NCBI RefSeq assembly: GCF_006636215.1
Contig: NZ_VIFM01000018.1
Span: forward strand, 1-64,000
Length of the DNA stretch: 64,000 nucleotides
DNA from: Myxococcus llanfairpwllgwyngyllgogerychwyrndrobwllllantysiliogogogochensis
GTDB taxonomy: Bacteria > Myxococcota > Myxococcia > Myxococcales > Myxococcaceae
Direction: 5' to 3'
Part shown: positions 35,671 through 44,821 of the stretch, piece after piece
Numbering within the stretch: position 1 is the stretch's first letter
Layout of the letters: each line of letters opens with the position of its first letter
The notes under the pieces: model-generated
Seen by the model: only the letters and a program-made list of their open reading frames with translations
What the model was told of the DNA's origin: nothing
Databases searched by the model: none
Made by a program: the position numbers and the translations under genes

Positions 35671-37099
35671 CGCTCTGCTCTGGGTCGTGGCGTTGCTGAC
35701 CGCGGGATGCTCCTCGGTGACGCAGGTTCCCGGGCGTGGCGAAACGCTGAGCTACACACCCCGACAGTGGCGACACGCGACTCCACGAGCTGACGCGACG
35801 CGCGCGGGACCTGGCACAACCACGGGCGCCGTCGGGGGCGAAAGGCAAAGCGCTGAACGAACGCATCAAGCCCTCCTCGACTCCATCAACGAGGCGAAGG
35901 GCTCGCTGAAAGGAGTCGAGTCCGCGTTGTCCAAGATGGTGACGCGTCGGCCTGGCTTCGATGGCCGGAGCATCAACGGCGAGGTGTTCACGCGCTTTCT
36001 CCATCATGGCGACAAGCAGGCGACGTGGATTCGCGGCGCGCTCGAGAGTACGACCGGACTGACGGAAGTGGCCTCGGAGGTGGGGGATCCGGCCATGGAG
36101 CTGGGGATTCTTCGCATGACGGGGCCCAAGCTCCAGGCCGCGATGTTCGGGACGCTGCTGCTGGCAACCTGGGGCGACTTCCTTCAGCTCTCCGACGCCT
36201 TGCTCCGAGAGTGTTTCATGTGCGGCATCGAGAAGCAGTTCGTGGACCTCAACCGCGTTCGGGGCTTGATGGAGACCGCGCTGGCGGACCTCGCCTCCCA
36301 GGACCCTGACCGTGTCGAGGCGGCGGCCCTCGGGATGCCCGAACTGATGGGGACATTGACCCGGGAGTTCAACACGCTTCGTTCGGATGGACTGTCGGCC
36401 ATAGAGGATGGAGGCAAGGTCCTGGTGGCCATGCAGGTGTTGGAGATGGTCACCCTGATCTCCTCGCTGAAGATGTCGCTGCCACGGCTGCCCCCGGCCA
36501 CACCTGCGACGCTCGGCGTGGGCCTCACGATGAGTTCGGGGGGAGTCATGGCGGGCTCGCGAATCGTCGTCTCCGCTGAGTGGGTGGAGATGATGCGAAG
36601 GCTCGTGCAGGCGGGCGTCATCTCCGTTCCGGCAGTGAGCGCGGCCGTCCGCATCCACGGCGGTCAGGTCATGATGGCGCAGGCCCACCAAGGCCTACCC
36701 AAGGGTGTGCGCGACGCGCTGGGGGACAGTCCCGAGGTGCGCGGCATGCAGGTGACGGGCAGAGCGGGAGCGGGCATGTCCGAGGCTCCGAAGCACCACG
36801 TCATGCCCAAGGAGCATCGCGAGTGGTTCGAGCAGCGCGGCTTCAAGGGTGACCTGGACATCGACCAGTTCTGTGTTCGACTGGAACGGGCCCACCACGA
36901 GGCGATTCACGGCGGGGGGAACTGGAAGCTGGGGCGCATATGGCCCGACGAATGGAACAGGAGGATCATGCGCACCCTGAATGATGCGGAGTTGTCGGCA
37001 GGGCAGAAGTTGACGCGCAATGAGGTGCTGAGCATCGTCGCGGAGAACATGAGGCTCTACGACATTCCGATGAAGTTCACCAAGGGGCGCAGCCGATGA
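35660..37099 (+). CDS. Lipoprotein toxin, DUF2380/TIGR02269-like (SitA-type candidate)
   Basis: The 479-residue protein has a lipoprotein signal with lipobox LTAGC (Cys17), a long helical middle with hydrophobic stretches (about 250-320) and a C-terminal His-rich nuclease-like domain from about residue 375: KHHVMPKEHREWF, then HHEAIHGGGNW and WN. Such HH/HNH-like ends are typical of polymorphic toxins. The overall form matches the lipoprotein family found as many paralogues in Myxococcus (DUF2380). In Myxococcus, SitA lipoprotein toxins are passed between cells by outer-membrane exchange with a SitI immunity gene directly downstream; here a 156-residue gene overlaps by four bases. The SitA role is inferred from this arrangement. 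Confidence 0.75.
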   Translation: MRVDALLWVVALLTAGCSSVTQVPGRGETLSYTPRQWRHATPRADATRAGPGTTTGAVGGERQSAERTHQALLDSINEAKGSLKGVESALSKMVTRRPGFDGRSINGEVFTRFLHHGDKQATWIRGALESTTGLTEVASEVGDPAMELGILRMTGPKLQAAMFGTLLLATWGDFLQLSDALLRECFMCGIEKQFVDLNRVRGLMETALADLASQDPDRVEAAALGMPELMGTLTREFNTLRSDGLSAIEDGGKVLVAMQVLEMVTLISSLKMSLPRLPPATPATLGVGLTMSSGGVMAGSRIVVSAEWVEMMRRLVQAGVISVPAVSAAVRIHGGQVMMAQAHQGLPKGVRDALGDSPEVRGMQVTGRAGAGMSEAPKHHVMPKEHREWFEQRGFKGDLDIDQFCVRLERAHHEAIHGGGNWKLGRIWPDEWNRRIMRTLNDAELSAGQKLTRNEVLSIVAENMRLYDIPMKFTKGRSR

Positions 37100-37566
37100 C
37101 CGACGGACGTTCATGGCAGGGGGATTGGAAGGCCCGCCTCTATGAACGGGTCCGCGAGCGTGGCTTCGACTCGCTGACCGCCTTCGCGGATGCACGTCCT
37201 GCTGTCCCGCTGTACGCCCTGGCCGAAGAGCTTGGCAAGGATGACGTCGCAGGGGTGCAGGTGTTGACCGGGTTGCGCACTGAAGCGGAACGACGGAAGC
37301 AAGTCACACGACTTGTTCGAGACTTGCTCGCGCGGGAGTTGGCAGCAGGCCTTCCCAACGGGTGGCCAGCCGAACTTGATGATGTGACCCGCTTCCAGGT
37401 CGCCAAGGCGCTTGGCCTCTGGTCGGGCTCCACTCCAGAAGCCTATTCGGAGCGCACTCGACAGGTGATTGTCGCGCTCCGCGCGAATCCGCCCCCCGCG
37501 AGCTGGCGCCCGCTCGGCCCTGACGACGAGCTTCTCCGGGCGCTGCTGCCGGACGACGAAGCCTGA
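37096..37566 (+). CDS. Probable immunity protein of the lipoprotein toxin
   Basis: The 156-residue soluble acidic protein has no signal peptide. It overlaps the toxin stop as ATGA, the usual tight coupling of toxin and immunity genes. The N-terminal half (ERVRERGFDSLTAFADARP, then LYALAEELG) is helical. I do not recognise a named family. Cytoplasmic location fits immunity to a nuclease that reaches the cytoplasm; this is inference from order and size. Confidence 0.6.
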   Translation: MTDGRSWQGDWKARLYERVRERGFDSLTAFADARPAVPLYALAEELGKDDVAGVQVLTGLRTEAERRKQVTRLVRDLLARELAAGLPNGWPAELDDVTRFQVAKALGLWSGSTPEAYSERTRQVIVALRANPPPASWRPLGPDDELLRALLPDDEA

Positions 37567-37617
37567 GCGGAACCAGCGCGTCCTGCTCCGGATTTTCGAC
37601 CGCCCTATCAGGTGAAC

Positions 37618-38982
37618 TCAGGGCTCGCTGGCCATCTTGCCGGGGGCGACCACGGCCAGCAGCAGCGCCACCGTTCCCGCGAGCGCACCCGCGATGGCGA
37701 ACTGGAGCGCGAAGTGGCCTCGGGCGAGCGCCAGCGCGGCCACCGTCAGTGAGCCTCCCAGCAACCGCGTCGCATAGAGACTGCTGGTCACGATGCCCCG
37801 GTGGTGCCACGGCGCGCGTGACTGCGGGCCGATGAGCGACGTGCTCGCCGCCGGCCCCAATCCCATGCCGAGCACCGCGAGCGAGACGAGCGCCGGGAGC
37901 GTGCCCCAGTCATACGCGGCGGTGAGCGCCAGGAGCCCCGCCCCCGTCGCGGCCACCGCGAAGCCCACGCCCGCGCTCAAGCGCATGCCTCCGCGCACCA
38001 GCAGCTTCACGCCAAACGTGGAGCCCACCGACCAGCCCAGCAACATCGGCAGGAGCGTCAGCCCCGCGACGATGGGCGTCTGGCCGCCCTGCTCCGTCAT
38101 CCACAGCGGCACCCACGCGGCCATGCTGTAGAGCAACGCCCCGCCCGCGATGCCTCCCGCCACGCCACTGAGCACGGTGCGGTCCTTCACCAGCTCCATC
38201 GGCAAGAGCGGCGCCTCCGACCGACGCTGCTGGAACACCAGCGCCGCGGCCCCCACCACCGCGCCCAGCAGGCACAGCCAGCGCAGCTCCGCGTGACCCG
38301 GCTCCAGCGAGAACAGGAGCATCGCCGCCGACGAACCCGCGAGCACCGGCCCCCAGCGGTCCAGCTTCACGTCCGTGCGACGCGGCGGGTCTCGATAGGA
38401 GAGGTACAGCAGCAGCGCGGCGAACAGGCCCACTGGCACGTTGACCAGGAACACCCAGCGCCACGAGGCGTGCATCACCAGCCATCCACCGATGAGCGGC
38501 CCCACCGCGTTTCCCGCACCCCAAGCACCGGTGAAGAGCCCCTGAACGGCGGCGCGCTCGCGCAGCGTGTAGAGGTCCGCGCTGATGGTGAGCGTGGTGG
38601 GCTGAAGCGCGCCCGCGCCCAACCCCTGCAACACGCGGAAGGCGATGAGCCCCTCCACCGAATGGGCGAGCCCGCACAGCGCGGAGCCGACAAGAAACAA
38701 CCCCATGCCGGCGAAGAAGACGGGCTTGCGTCCCAGCCGGTCCGCCAGCTTCCCGGAGATGAGCACGCCCACGGTGGACGCGAAGAGGAACGCGGAGAAG
38801 ACCCACGAGTAGAGGTGCTGTCCGCCCAGCTCCCGGGTGATGGTGGGCATGGCGCTGGTCACCACCGTGCCCTCGAAGGCACTGACCACCAGGGCCAGCA
38901 GCACCGCGCCAGTGGCCATCCGCCGCGCCGCTCCAGGCCGTGCGGAAGACACCGGCTCCACCGTCAAGCCGCTTCCATCCAT
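37618..38982 (-). CDS. MFS multidrug exporter, DHA2-like (EmrB/QacA type)
   Basis: The 454-residue protein has about 14 helices. Motif A appears as GKLADRLGRKP, and motif C-like GAGNAVGPLIGGWL marks it as an antiporter-type drug exporter. The ATG at 38982 begins MDGSGL before the first helix; in-frame codons upstream overlap the divergent regulator. The divergent LysR gene and the palindromes between them suggest it is controlled by that regulator. Confidence 0.9.
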   Translation of the reverse strand: MDGSGLTVEPVSSARPGAARRMATGAVLLALVVSAFEGTVVTSAMPTITRELGGQHLYSWVFSAFLFASTVGVLISGKLADRLGRKPVFFAGMGLFLVGSALCGLAHSVEGLIAFRVLQGLGAGALQPTTLTISADLYTLRERAAVQGLFTGAWGAGNAVGPLIGGWLVMHASWRWVFLVNVPVGLFAALLLYLSYRDPPRRTDVKLDRWGPVLAGSSAAMLLFSLEPGHAELRWLCLLGAVVGAAALVFQQRRSEAPLLPMELVKDRTVLSGVAGGIAGGALLYSMAAWVPLWMTEQGGQTPIVAGLTLLPMLLGWSVGSTFGVKLLVRGGMRLSAGVGFAVAATGAGLLALTAAYDWGTLPALVSLAVLGMGLGPAASTSLIGPQSRAPWHHRGIVTSSLYATRLLGGSLTVAALALARGHFALQFAIAGALAGTVALLLAVVAPGKMASEP

Positions 38983-39008
38983 GGCACACGTGTAACCGGG
39001 GGCTCCCC

Positions 39009-39032
39009 ATGCGGAAATCGCAACTTCCGCAT
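39009..39032. promoter_or_regulatory. Palindromic operator candidate 1 (LysR box)
   Basis: ATGCGGAA at 39009-39016 and TTCCGCAT at 39025-39032 are perfect inverted arms around eight bases. The site lies between the divergent MFS and LysR starts and shares its half-site with the palindrome at 39040-39054, so it is a likely LysR binding site. Confidence 0.65.
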
Positions 39033-39039
39033 AGACTTC

Positions 39040-39054
39040 ATGCGGAATCCGCAT
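39040..39054. promoter_or_regulatory. Palindromic operator candidate 2, overlapping the LysR start codon
   Basis: ATGCGGA and TCCGCAT flank a single central base. The last two bases are the first two of the LysR start codon (39053-39055). It repeats the half-site of candidate 1 and would let the regulator repress its own gene. Confidence 0.65.
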
Positions 39055-39997
39055 GACCCACGAACAGCTCCAGGCATTCCTCCGCGTGGCCCAGGAAGGC
39101 CGCCTCTCCAGGGCCGCCAAACGGTTGGGGCTGTCCCAGTCCGGGCTGTCCCGCCAGCTCCAGTCGCTGGAGGCGGCGCTGGGCACTCGCCTGCTCGTCC
39201 GCACGCCCGGGGGCGCCGTGCTGACGGACGCGGGAGAGCGGTTCCTGCCCCACGCACGGCGCGCGCTCGATGCCCTGGCGGCGGGTACCTCCGAGCTGGA
39301 GCGGCTGTCGAACACCCCTCGCGGGCCGGTGTCGCTCGGCACGCTGCACACCGTGGGAGCGTACCTGCTGCCGGACATCATCCCGGCCTTCGCGCAGCGG
39401 TTTCCGGACGTGCGTCCCCGGCTCAGCGAGGCCATGGCGTCGACGCTGGAGGAAGGCGTGGCCCGTGGCGCGCTGGACCTGGCCATCCTGTCGCTGCCCG
39501 TGCGACGGGCGGACCTGGTGTCGCAGAAGCTGTGGGAGGAAGTGCTGATGCTGGCGGTGCCGCGCGGACACCGACTCACGAAGAGCAGCCGGCCGGTGAC
39601 GCTCGGAGACGTGGTGGAAGAGACGTGGGTGGTCATCCCCAGCATGAGCGGCACGCGCGCGCTGGAGGCGGAGTGCGAGGCGCGCGGGGTGACACCGAAG
39701 GTCGCGATGGAGACGGACAACGCGGAGGCGATGCGGCGCATGGTGGAGCGCGGACTGGGCATCGCGCTGGTGCCAGAGCTGATGGCCAGGGACCACGCGG
39801 CGCGCGGCTTCGACGTGGTGCCGCTGGCGAAGAGCGGCCTGAAGCGACAGGTGGCGCTGGTCCACCGGGGCGAGGGCTACCTCACGGCGGCGGCGCGCGA
39901 GCTCAAGTCCTTCATCGTGGAGAGCGTGCGCGCGATGCCGGAGCCCTGGGGAGCGGGCAGGCGTGGAGGAGCGCCCTCGGGGCAGCGGGTGCGGTAG
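39053..39997 (+). CDS. LysR-family transcriptional regulator
   Basis: The 314-residue protein has an N-terminal winged helix-turn-helix (LSRAAKRLGLSQSGLSRQLQSLE at about 18-40, given here in shortened reading) and a C-terminal substrate-binding domain (GPVSLGTLHTVG, RGALDLAILSLP, ERGLGIALVPELM). It faces the MFS exporter gene across 70 bases with two shared palindromes. It likely controls the exporter in response to a small ligand and itself by the overlapping site. Confidence 0.93.
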   Translation: MTHEQLQAFLRVAQEGRLSRAAKRLGLSQSGLSRQLQSLEAALGTRLLVRTPGGAVLTDAGERFLPHARRALDALAAGTSELERLSNTPRGPVSLGTLHTVGAYLLPDIIPAFAQRFPDVRPRLSEAMASTLEEGVARGALDLAILSLPVRRADLVSQKLWEEVLMLAVPRGHRLTKSSRPVTLGDVVEETWVVIPSMSGTRALEAECEARGVTPKVAMETDNAEAMRRMVERGLGIALVPELMARDHAARGFDVVPLAKSGLKRQVALVHRGEGYLTAAARELKSFIVESVRAMPEPWGAGRRGGAPSGQRVR

Positions 39998-40048
39998 CCT
40001 GTCGCGCGTGGGCGGATGACGGGAGCCCACGGGTGAGAGGGCTGTCGC

Positions 40049-40837
40049 ATGTCGCTGAAGGTGATGACGTTCAACGTGTTGCAGGGAGGCGAGGAGCGGT
40101 TCGACGACATCGCCACCTTCCTCTCCCGGGCCTCACCGGACGTGCTGGTGCTCCAGGAGTGCCTGGGCTGGGAAGACGGCGGGCGCCTGCGTCGGGTGGC
40201 CGAGGCACTGGACGTGCCGCAGGACGACGCGCACGTGGTGCTGGGTCAGTCCCGCTCGCGCCCCAGTGGGCGCAGCTACCACGTCGCGGTGGTGAGCCGC
40301 CCTCCCCTGCGCTCGCTGCGCATCCACAATGACCGCCACTTCCTGGGCCACTGCATCGTCGAGTGCGAGCTGGAGGCCAACGGACCGGTGACGCTGTTCG
40401 GCACGCACTTCGACGCGCACCACGAGAGGCTCCGCTACGTGGAGGCGCGCTACCTGCGCTCGCTCATCGACCCGGCGAAGTTCCGGGACGGGCAGTACCT
40501 GCTCGCCGGAGACCTCAACTCGCTGTCGCGCAGGGACCCGTACCCGGTGGACCTGGAGGACAGGCTGCGTCGCGCGGGGACGGACAAGTACGGACACCCG
40601 CCGCGCTTCGACGTCATCGACGACGTGGAGGACTTCGGCTGGGTGGACACGCTGCCGACGCGGGCCGGGTCCACGAAGTGGGTGACGGCGCGGCGCAACC
40701 GGGGTGGCGTCACCATCGACTACCGCACCGACTACGTCTTCGCGTCACCGCGCATGGTGGAGCGACTGGTGTCCGCGGAGGTCATCGACGTGGGCGACAC
40801 GTCCGACCACAACCCGTTGGTGGCCACGTTCCGCTGA
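40049..40837 (+). CDS. Endonuclease/exonuclease/phosphatase family protein
   Basis: The 262-residue cytoplasmic protein has the EEP fold motifs: MTFNVLQGG, VLVLQECLG, FGTHFDAHHERLR, LLAGDLNSL and DTSDHNPLVATF. These supply the metal-binding Asn, Glu, Asp and the catalytic His. Substrates in the family range from DNA to phospholipids and inositol phosphates; none can be chosen here. GAGAGG precedes the start. Confidence 0.88.
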   Translation: MSLKVMTFNVLQGGEERFDDIATFLSRASPDVLVLQECLGWEDGGRLRRVAEALDVPQDDAHVVLGQSRSRPSGRSYHVAVVSRPPLRSLRIHNDRHFLGHCIVECELEANGPVTLFGTHFDAHHERLRYVEARYLRSLIDPAKFRDGQYLLAGDLNSLSRRDPYPVDLEDRLRRAGTDKYGHPPRFDVIDDVEDFGWVDTLPTRAGSTKWVTARRNRGGVTIDYRTDYVFASPRMVERLVSAEVIDVGDTSDHNPLVATFR

Positions 40838-40894
40838 CACGCGGTCGTCCGCGCAAGATCCTGATAGCGCCAGCCCCGGGAGGACTCCGATGGT

Positions 40895-41422
40895 ATGTCC
40901 ATGCGAACCACCCTCCTCAGCCTGCTGCTCGCCCTGACCGCATGCGCCCATGCGCCGCCTTCCGTCCCCGTGGAGACGATTCCCGCCCGCCCCGAGGACG
41001 TGGCCTCCATCGATGGGGTGATGAAGGCCTTCTACGAAGTGGTGAACCTCGCCCCCGACGCACCCCGGCAGTGGGCACGCGACAGGACGCTCTACAGCCC
41101 ATGGATTCACTTCGTGTCGATTGGCCAGAAGGTCTCCATCTGGGACCACCAGGGCTTCGTGGAGGCCACGGAGCCACTCGTCCGCGCCGGGTTTCGCGAA
41201 TGGGAAATCAATCGCGTCACGCGCCGGTACGGCAACATCGCGCATGTGGCTTCGACCTACGAGACGCGGACGGGCCCCGGAGAAGGCTCGCTCTCGCGGG
41301 GCGTCAATTACCTCCAGCTCTACTTCGACGGCGCGCGCTGGTGGGTGACGAGCGTGGTGTGGCAGTCGGAAGACGCGGCGCATCCCATTCCACCGGAATT
41401 GCTTCCCGCCTCGAGTCCTTGA
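40895..41422 (+). CDS. Lipoprotein with NTF2/SnoaL-like fold
   Basis: The 175-residue protein has a lipoprotein signal (LLLALTAC). The mature part reads as one cone-shaped NTF2-like domain: an opening helix (VMKAFYEVVN), a middle with LYSPWIHFVSIGQK, and closing strands (ARWWVTSVVW). Many such domains bind small ligands or have isomerase or hydrolase activity; no active residues can be named. A start six bases later is also possible. Confidence 0.7.
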   Translation: MSMRTTLLSLLLALTACAHAPPSVPVETIPARPEDVASIDGVMKAFYEVVNLAPDAPRQWARDRTLYSPWIHFVSIGQKVSIWDHQGFVEATEPLVRAGFREWEINRVTRRYGNIAHVASTYETRTGPGEGSLSRGVNYLQLYFDGARWWVTSVVWQSEDAAHPIPPELLPASSP

Positions 41423-41444
41423 GCATGACCGCGCGGGCGAGAGA

Positions 41445-42242
41445 ATGAGCTGGGACCTCCCCAGTCCGATGCGCCCGCTCGTCGAGGGAAACGAACTCTT
41501 CGTGGGCGAGTGGACGTGTCCCGGAGCGCGCCAGGCTCGGACGCTGGAGCAGGCGCACTACGTCGAGCTGGACCTGCTGCGCGCGGGGATGCATGTGCGG
41601 ACCCTCGGTCGGCAACGGAGCGTGGTGGACCCGACGACCGCCGCGCTGCAGGTTCCGGGTGACGAGTACTGGATGGCCTCGACCGGGGAGCAGCCACAGC
41701 GCAGCACACTGCTGCTCCTGCGTGGCGCGCTGGCGGAGGAGCTGGGCCCGCACGTTCGAGCCCAGGTCCTCCAGGTCTCCGCGGAGGTGGCACGCCTGCA
41801 CTTCAAGCTCTTGCGGGACACGGACCCGCTGGCGCGAGAGGAAGTCGCGCTGGCCCTGGTCCATCGCTTCGTTCGGGACGCCGTGCCCGAGCGGACGCGA
41901 GCAGCCTCCGTCACGCCCGCGTGGCGTCAACTCACGGAGGAGTTGCAACACCAGGTGGCCACGCGCTTCGCGGAGCGGCTGACGCTGGAGGCGCTCGCTT
42001 CAAAGGTCCACGCATCCCCCTTCCACGCCAGTCGCGTCTTTCACGCGGTGACAGGGGAGACGCTGCATCGACACCTCACCCGCGTGAGGCTGCGCGCCGC
42101 GCTGTTCGAGTTGGAGGAGGCATCAGGCCGCCTCACGGACGTCGCGCTCGGAGTGGGCTTCTCCTCGCACAGTCACTTCACCAGCGCGTTCCGGCAGGAG
42201 TTCGGGTGCACGCCCTCGGCGCTTGCACGCGGGCGCGGCTGA
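41445..42242 (+). CDS. AraC-family transcriptional regulator
   Basis: The 265-residue protein has an N-terminal sensor-type region (about 1-155) and two C-terminal helix-turn-helix motifs: LTLEALASKVHASPFHASRVF and LTDVALGVGFSSHSHFTSAF, followed by FGCTPSAL, the standard AraC end. It starts 22 bases after the lipoprotein stop. Targets are unknown. Confidence 0.9.
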   Translation: MSWDLPSPMRPLVEGNELFVGEWTCPGARQARTLEQAHYVELDLLRAGMHVRTLGRQRSVVDPTTAALQVPGDEYWMASTGEQPQRSTLLLLRGALAEELGPHVRAQVLQVSAEVARLHFKLLRDTDPLAREEVALALVHRFVRDAVPERTRAASVTPAWRQLTEELQHQVATRFAERLTLEALASKVHASPFHASRVFHAVTGETLHRHLTRVRLRAALFELEEASGRLTDVALGVGFSSHSHFTSAFRQEFGCTPSALARGRG

Positions 42243-42350
42243 GCGCGCGTCACCTCCGCTACGCTCCCCCTTTCGATGCCCTACGACAAGACGCGCGGGG
42301 ATGTTATCCCTCCAGCGTTTCATCGGGACGTGGTGCGAAGGAGGAGCAGC

Positions 42351-42887
42351 GTGGCTCGGACGGACAGCTTCGTGGAGTACGTGGTGGAGTTGCTGGAGAA
42401 GCTCGGACCGGTCCAGGCTCGGCGGATGTTCGGCGGGTGGGGCCTGTACTTCGGAGGGCGGATGTTCGGCCTCATTGGAGACGGACAGCTCTTCCTGAAG
42501 GTCGACGATGTCACCAGGCCCGACTTCCAGGCCGCCGGCTGCCGCCCCTTCATCTTCGAGGGCGGCGGGAAGACGGTGGCGCTGGGCTACTGGACGCCGC
42601 CCGCCGACGCGAGCGATGACGCCTATGAGCTGCTGCCCTGGGCTCGCCGTGCCGTCGACGCGGCGGCGAGGGCCGCGCTGAAGAAGGCTCCGAAGAAGAA
42701 GCCCGCCGCGGCAGCGAAGAAGGCCCCTGCCGAGAAGAAAGCGCCAAAGAAACAGGCCCCCGCGAAGAAGACCCCGGCCCCAAGCAAGCCGAAGCCGAAG
42801 TCCCTCTCGACGAGGTCGACGCCCCCGAAAAAGCCCGCCGTCGCCAAGAAGACCGCGCGCAAGAGCCCCCGCCTCAAGCGGTCTTGA
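42351..42887 (+). CDS. TfoX N-terminal-domain protein with Lys/Ala/Pro-rich histone-like tail
   Basis: The 178-residue protein starts at GTG 42351 with AAGGAGGAG ahead; open frame before it lacks coding character. Residues about 5-100 match the TfoX N-terminal domain ([35 protein letters not shown]). The remaining 80 residues are almost only Lys, Ala and Pro with some Ser and Thr, like histone H1 or KAP repeats, and should bind DNA without sequence preference. The usual TfoX C-terminal domain is missing. The 3' end overlaps the convergent acyl-CoA synthetase gene by 14 bases. Confidence 0.85.
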   Translation: MARTDSFVEYVVELLEKLGPVQARRMFGGWGLYFGGRMFGLIGDGQLFLKVDDVTRPDFQAAGCRPFIFEGGGKTVALGYWTPPADASDDAYELLPWARRAVDAAARAALKKAPKKKPAAAAKKAPAEKKAPKKQAPAKKTPAPSKPKPKSLSTRSTPPKKPAVAKKTARKSPRLKRS

Positions 42888-44517
42888 TGGACGAGGCCGA
42901 CTCCAGGCCCAGCTCGGCCACGGAGACCTCCCGCATCCGGAACTTCTGCACCTTGCCCGTCACCGTCATCGGGAACGCGTCCACCAGCTTCCAGAAGCGC
43001 GGCACCTTGAACGTGGCGATGCGGCCCGTGCAGTGCTTCCTCAGCTCCTCGGGCGTGAGCGTCACGCCCGGCTTCGGCTTCACCCAGGCCATCACCTCCT
43101 CGCCGTACTTCGCGCTCGGCACACCGATGACCTGCGCCTCGCTCACGCCCGGGTGCGTGTGCAGGAACTCCTCCACCTCGCGCGGAGAAATGTTCTCCCC
43201 GCCCCGGATGATGAGGTCCTTGATGCGCCCGACAATCCGCACGTAGCCATCCACGTCCATCGTCGCCAGGTCGCCGGTGTGCATCCACCCCGCCGCGTCC
43301 ACCGCCTTCGCCGTGGCCTCCTCGTTCGCCCAGTACCCCAGCATGACGCTGTAGCCCCGCGTGCACAGCTCTCCCGCCGCCCCGCGAGGCACCACCGCCC
43401 CCGTCTCCGCGTTGATGACCTTCACCTCCAGGTGCGGATGCACGCGCCCCACCGTGGACACCCGCTTGTCGAACGGGTCATCCAGCGAGCTCTGCGTGGA
43501 CACCGGAGACGTCTCCGTCATCCCGTAGCAGATGGTCACCTCGCGCATGTTCATCCGCGATTGCACCTGCTTCATCACCTCCACCGGACACGGTGAGCCC
43601 GCCATGACGCCGGTGCGCAGCGTCGTCAAATCGAACTCACCGAAGCGCGGGTGGTCCAGCTCCGCGATGAACATCGTCGGCACGCCGTACAGCGACGTGC
43701 AGCGTTCCAGTTGCACCGCCTGGAGCACCGCCAGCGGGTCGAACGCCTCGCCCGGAATCACCATCGTCGAGCCATGCGACGTGCAGGCCAGGTTCCCAAT
43801 CACCATTCCGAAGCAGTGATAGAAGGGCACGGGGATGCACACCCTGTCCTCCGGCCCGTAGCGCAGCGCCTCGCCGATGAAGTACCCGTTGTTCAGCACG
43901 TTGTGGTGCGACAGCGTGGCGCCCTTGGGGAAGCCCGTCGTCCCGGACGTGTACTGGATGTTGATGGGGTCGTCGAACTGGAGCGACGCCTCGCGGTCCT
44001 CCAGCGTGTGCTCGCTCACGTGCTTCGCGTTGGAGAGCAACAGTTGCCAGTCGTCGTCCAGCACCAGCGCCACGCGGAGCTGAGGACAGCGGGGGCGGAC
44101 CTCCTCCAGCATCGCCCGGTAGTCCGTCTGGCGGAAACCCCGCGCCAACAGCAGCACGCTGGTGCCCGACTGGTTGAGCGAGTACTCCAGCTCCGCCGTG
44201 CGATAGGCCGGGTTGAGGTTCACCAGGATGGCGCCAATGCGCGCCGCCGCGTACTGCGTCACCACCCACTCGAAACGATTGGGAGACCAGAGGCCCACGC
44301 GGTCCCCCTTCTCCACGCCCATCGCCAGCAGGCCCTTCGCCACCTGCGTGGTGGTTTCCCACAACTCGCGGTACGTGGCCCGATACCCCTGCGAGACGAC
44401 GACCAGCGCCTCGCGGTCCCCATGGCGCTCCACCGTTCTTCGCAGGTTCTGCCCGAGGGTCTCACCGAGGAGCGGCGTGGCACTGGTGCCATGGACATAC
44501 GAGGGAGCCTGGCTCAT
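42874..44517 (-). CDS. Acyl-CoA synthetase / AMP-dependent ligase
   Basis: The 547-residue adenylate-forming enzyme has the P-loop [12 protein letters not shown], the A5 region YGMTETSP, A7 [10 protein letters not shown]8 [14 protein letters not shown] and the catalytic lysine in TVTGKVQK. It activates a carboxylic acid with ATP and then forms the CoA thioester. Pattern and length fit medium- or long-chain fatty acid CoA ligases. It stands alone, with the cysE promoter region on the other side. Confidence 0.93.
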   Translation of the reverse strand: MSQAPSYVHGTSATPLLGETLGQNLRRTVERHGDREALVVVSQGYRATYRELWETTTQVAKGLLAMGVEKGDRVGLWSPNRFEWVVTQYAAARIGAILVNLNPAYRTAELEYSLNQSGTSVLLLARGFRQTDYRAMLEEVRPRCPQLRVALVLDDDWQLLLSNAKHVSEHTLEDREASLQFDDPINIQYTSGTTGFPKGATLSHHNVLNNGYFIGEALRYGPEDRVCIPVPFYHCFGMVIGNLACTSHGSTMVIPGEAFDPLAVLQAVQLERCTSLYGVPTMFIAELDHPRFGEFDLTTLRTGVMAGSPCPVEVMKQVQSRMNMREVTICYGMTETSPVSTQSSLDDPFDKRVSTVGRVHPHLEVKVINAETGAVVPRGAAGELCTRGYSVMLGYWANEEATAKAVDAAGWMHTGDLATMDVDGYVRIVGRIKDLIIRGGENISPREVEEFLHTHPGVSEAQVIGVPSAKYGEEVMAWVKPKPGVTLTPEELRKHCTGRIATFKVPRFWKLVDAFPMTVTGKVQKFRMREVSVAELGLESASSIKTA

Positions 44518-44821
44518 GCACCCATCGTCACGCCGTCAAGAAGGTCGAGCAAGCGCCCCTGGGGCGAGTCCGCTGTGGAGCGCCCGCCCGACAAGCGGTC
44601 CTAAACCCGGGCGACCCGGTGGATGCTGTTCCCTTCAGGCCCCCCGTTGGGTCACCGGAGGCCACTCCCCGCGCCCTCGGGCCCCCCCCGGCCGGCGCCA
44701 GCCAGGGCAGCCCCTGGGCATCCCCCGCTGTCCACTTGTCCCACACTCACCCGAACTTCCGAGCCATCCAGGGATTCAGGTGGTGCGGCCCCACCACGCA
44801 CCGCATTAAATGGAGGGGTTC
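44518..44821. other. Intergenic region upstream of cysE
   Basis: These 304 bases lie between divergent acyl-CoA synthetase and serine acetyltransferase genes. I found no clear operator, leader peptide or riboswitch-like structure; GGAGGGG stands four bases before the cysE start. Confidence 0.4.

Noticed and set aside
35331-35819. Minus-strand frame over the toxin start (162 codons)
   Set aside because: Arg/Ser/Pro-rich antisense composition and overlap with the lipoprotein signal of the toxin gene.
37618-39762. 714-codon version of the MFS gene
   Set aside because: The extra part runs antisense to the LysR gene; homology begins at 38982.
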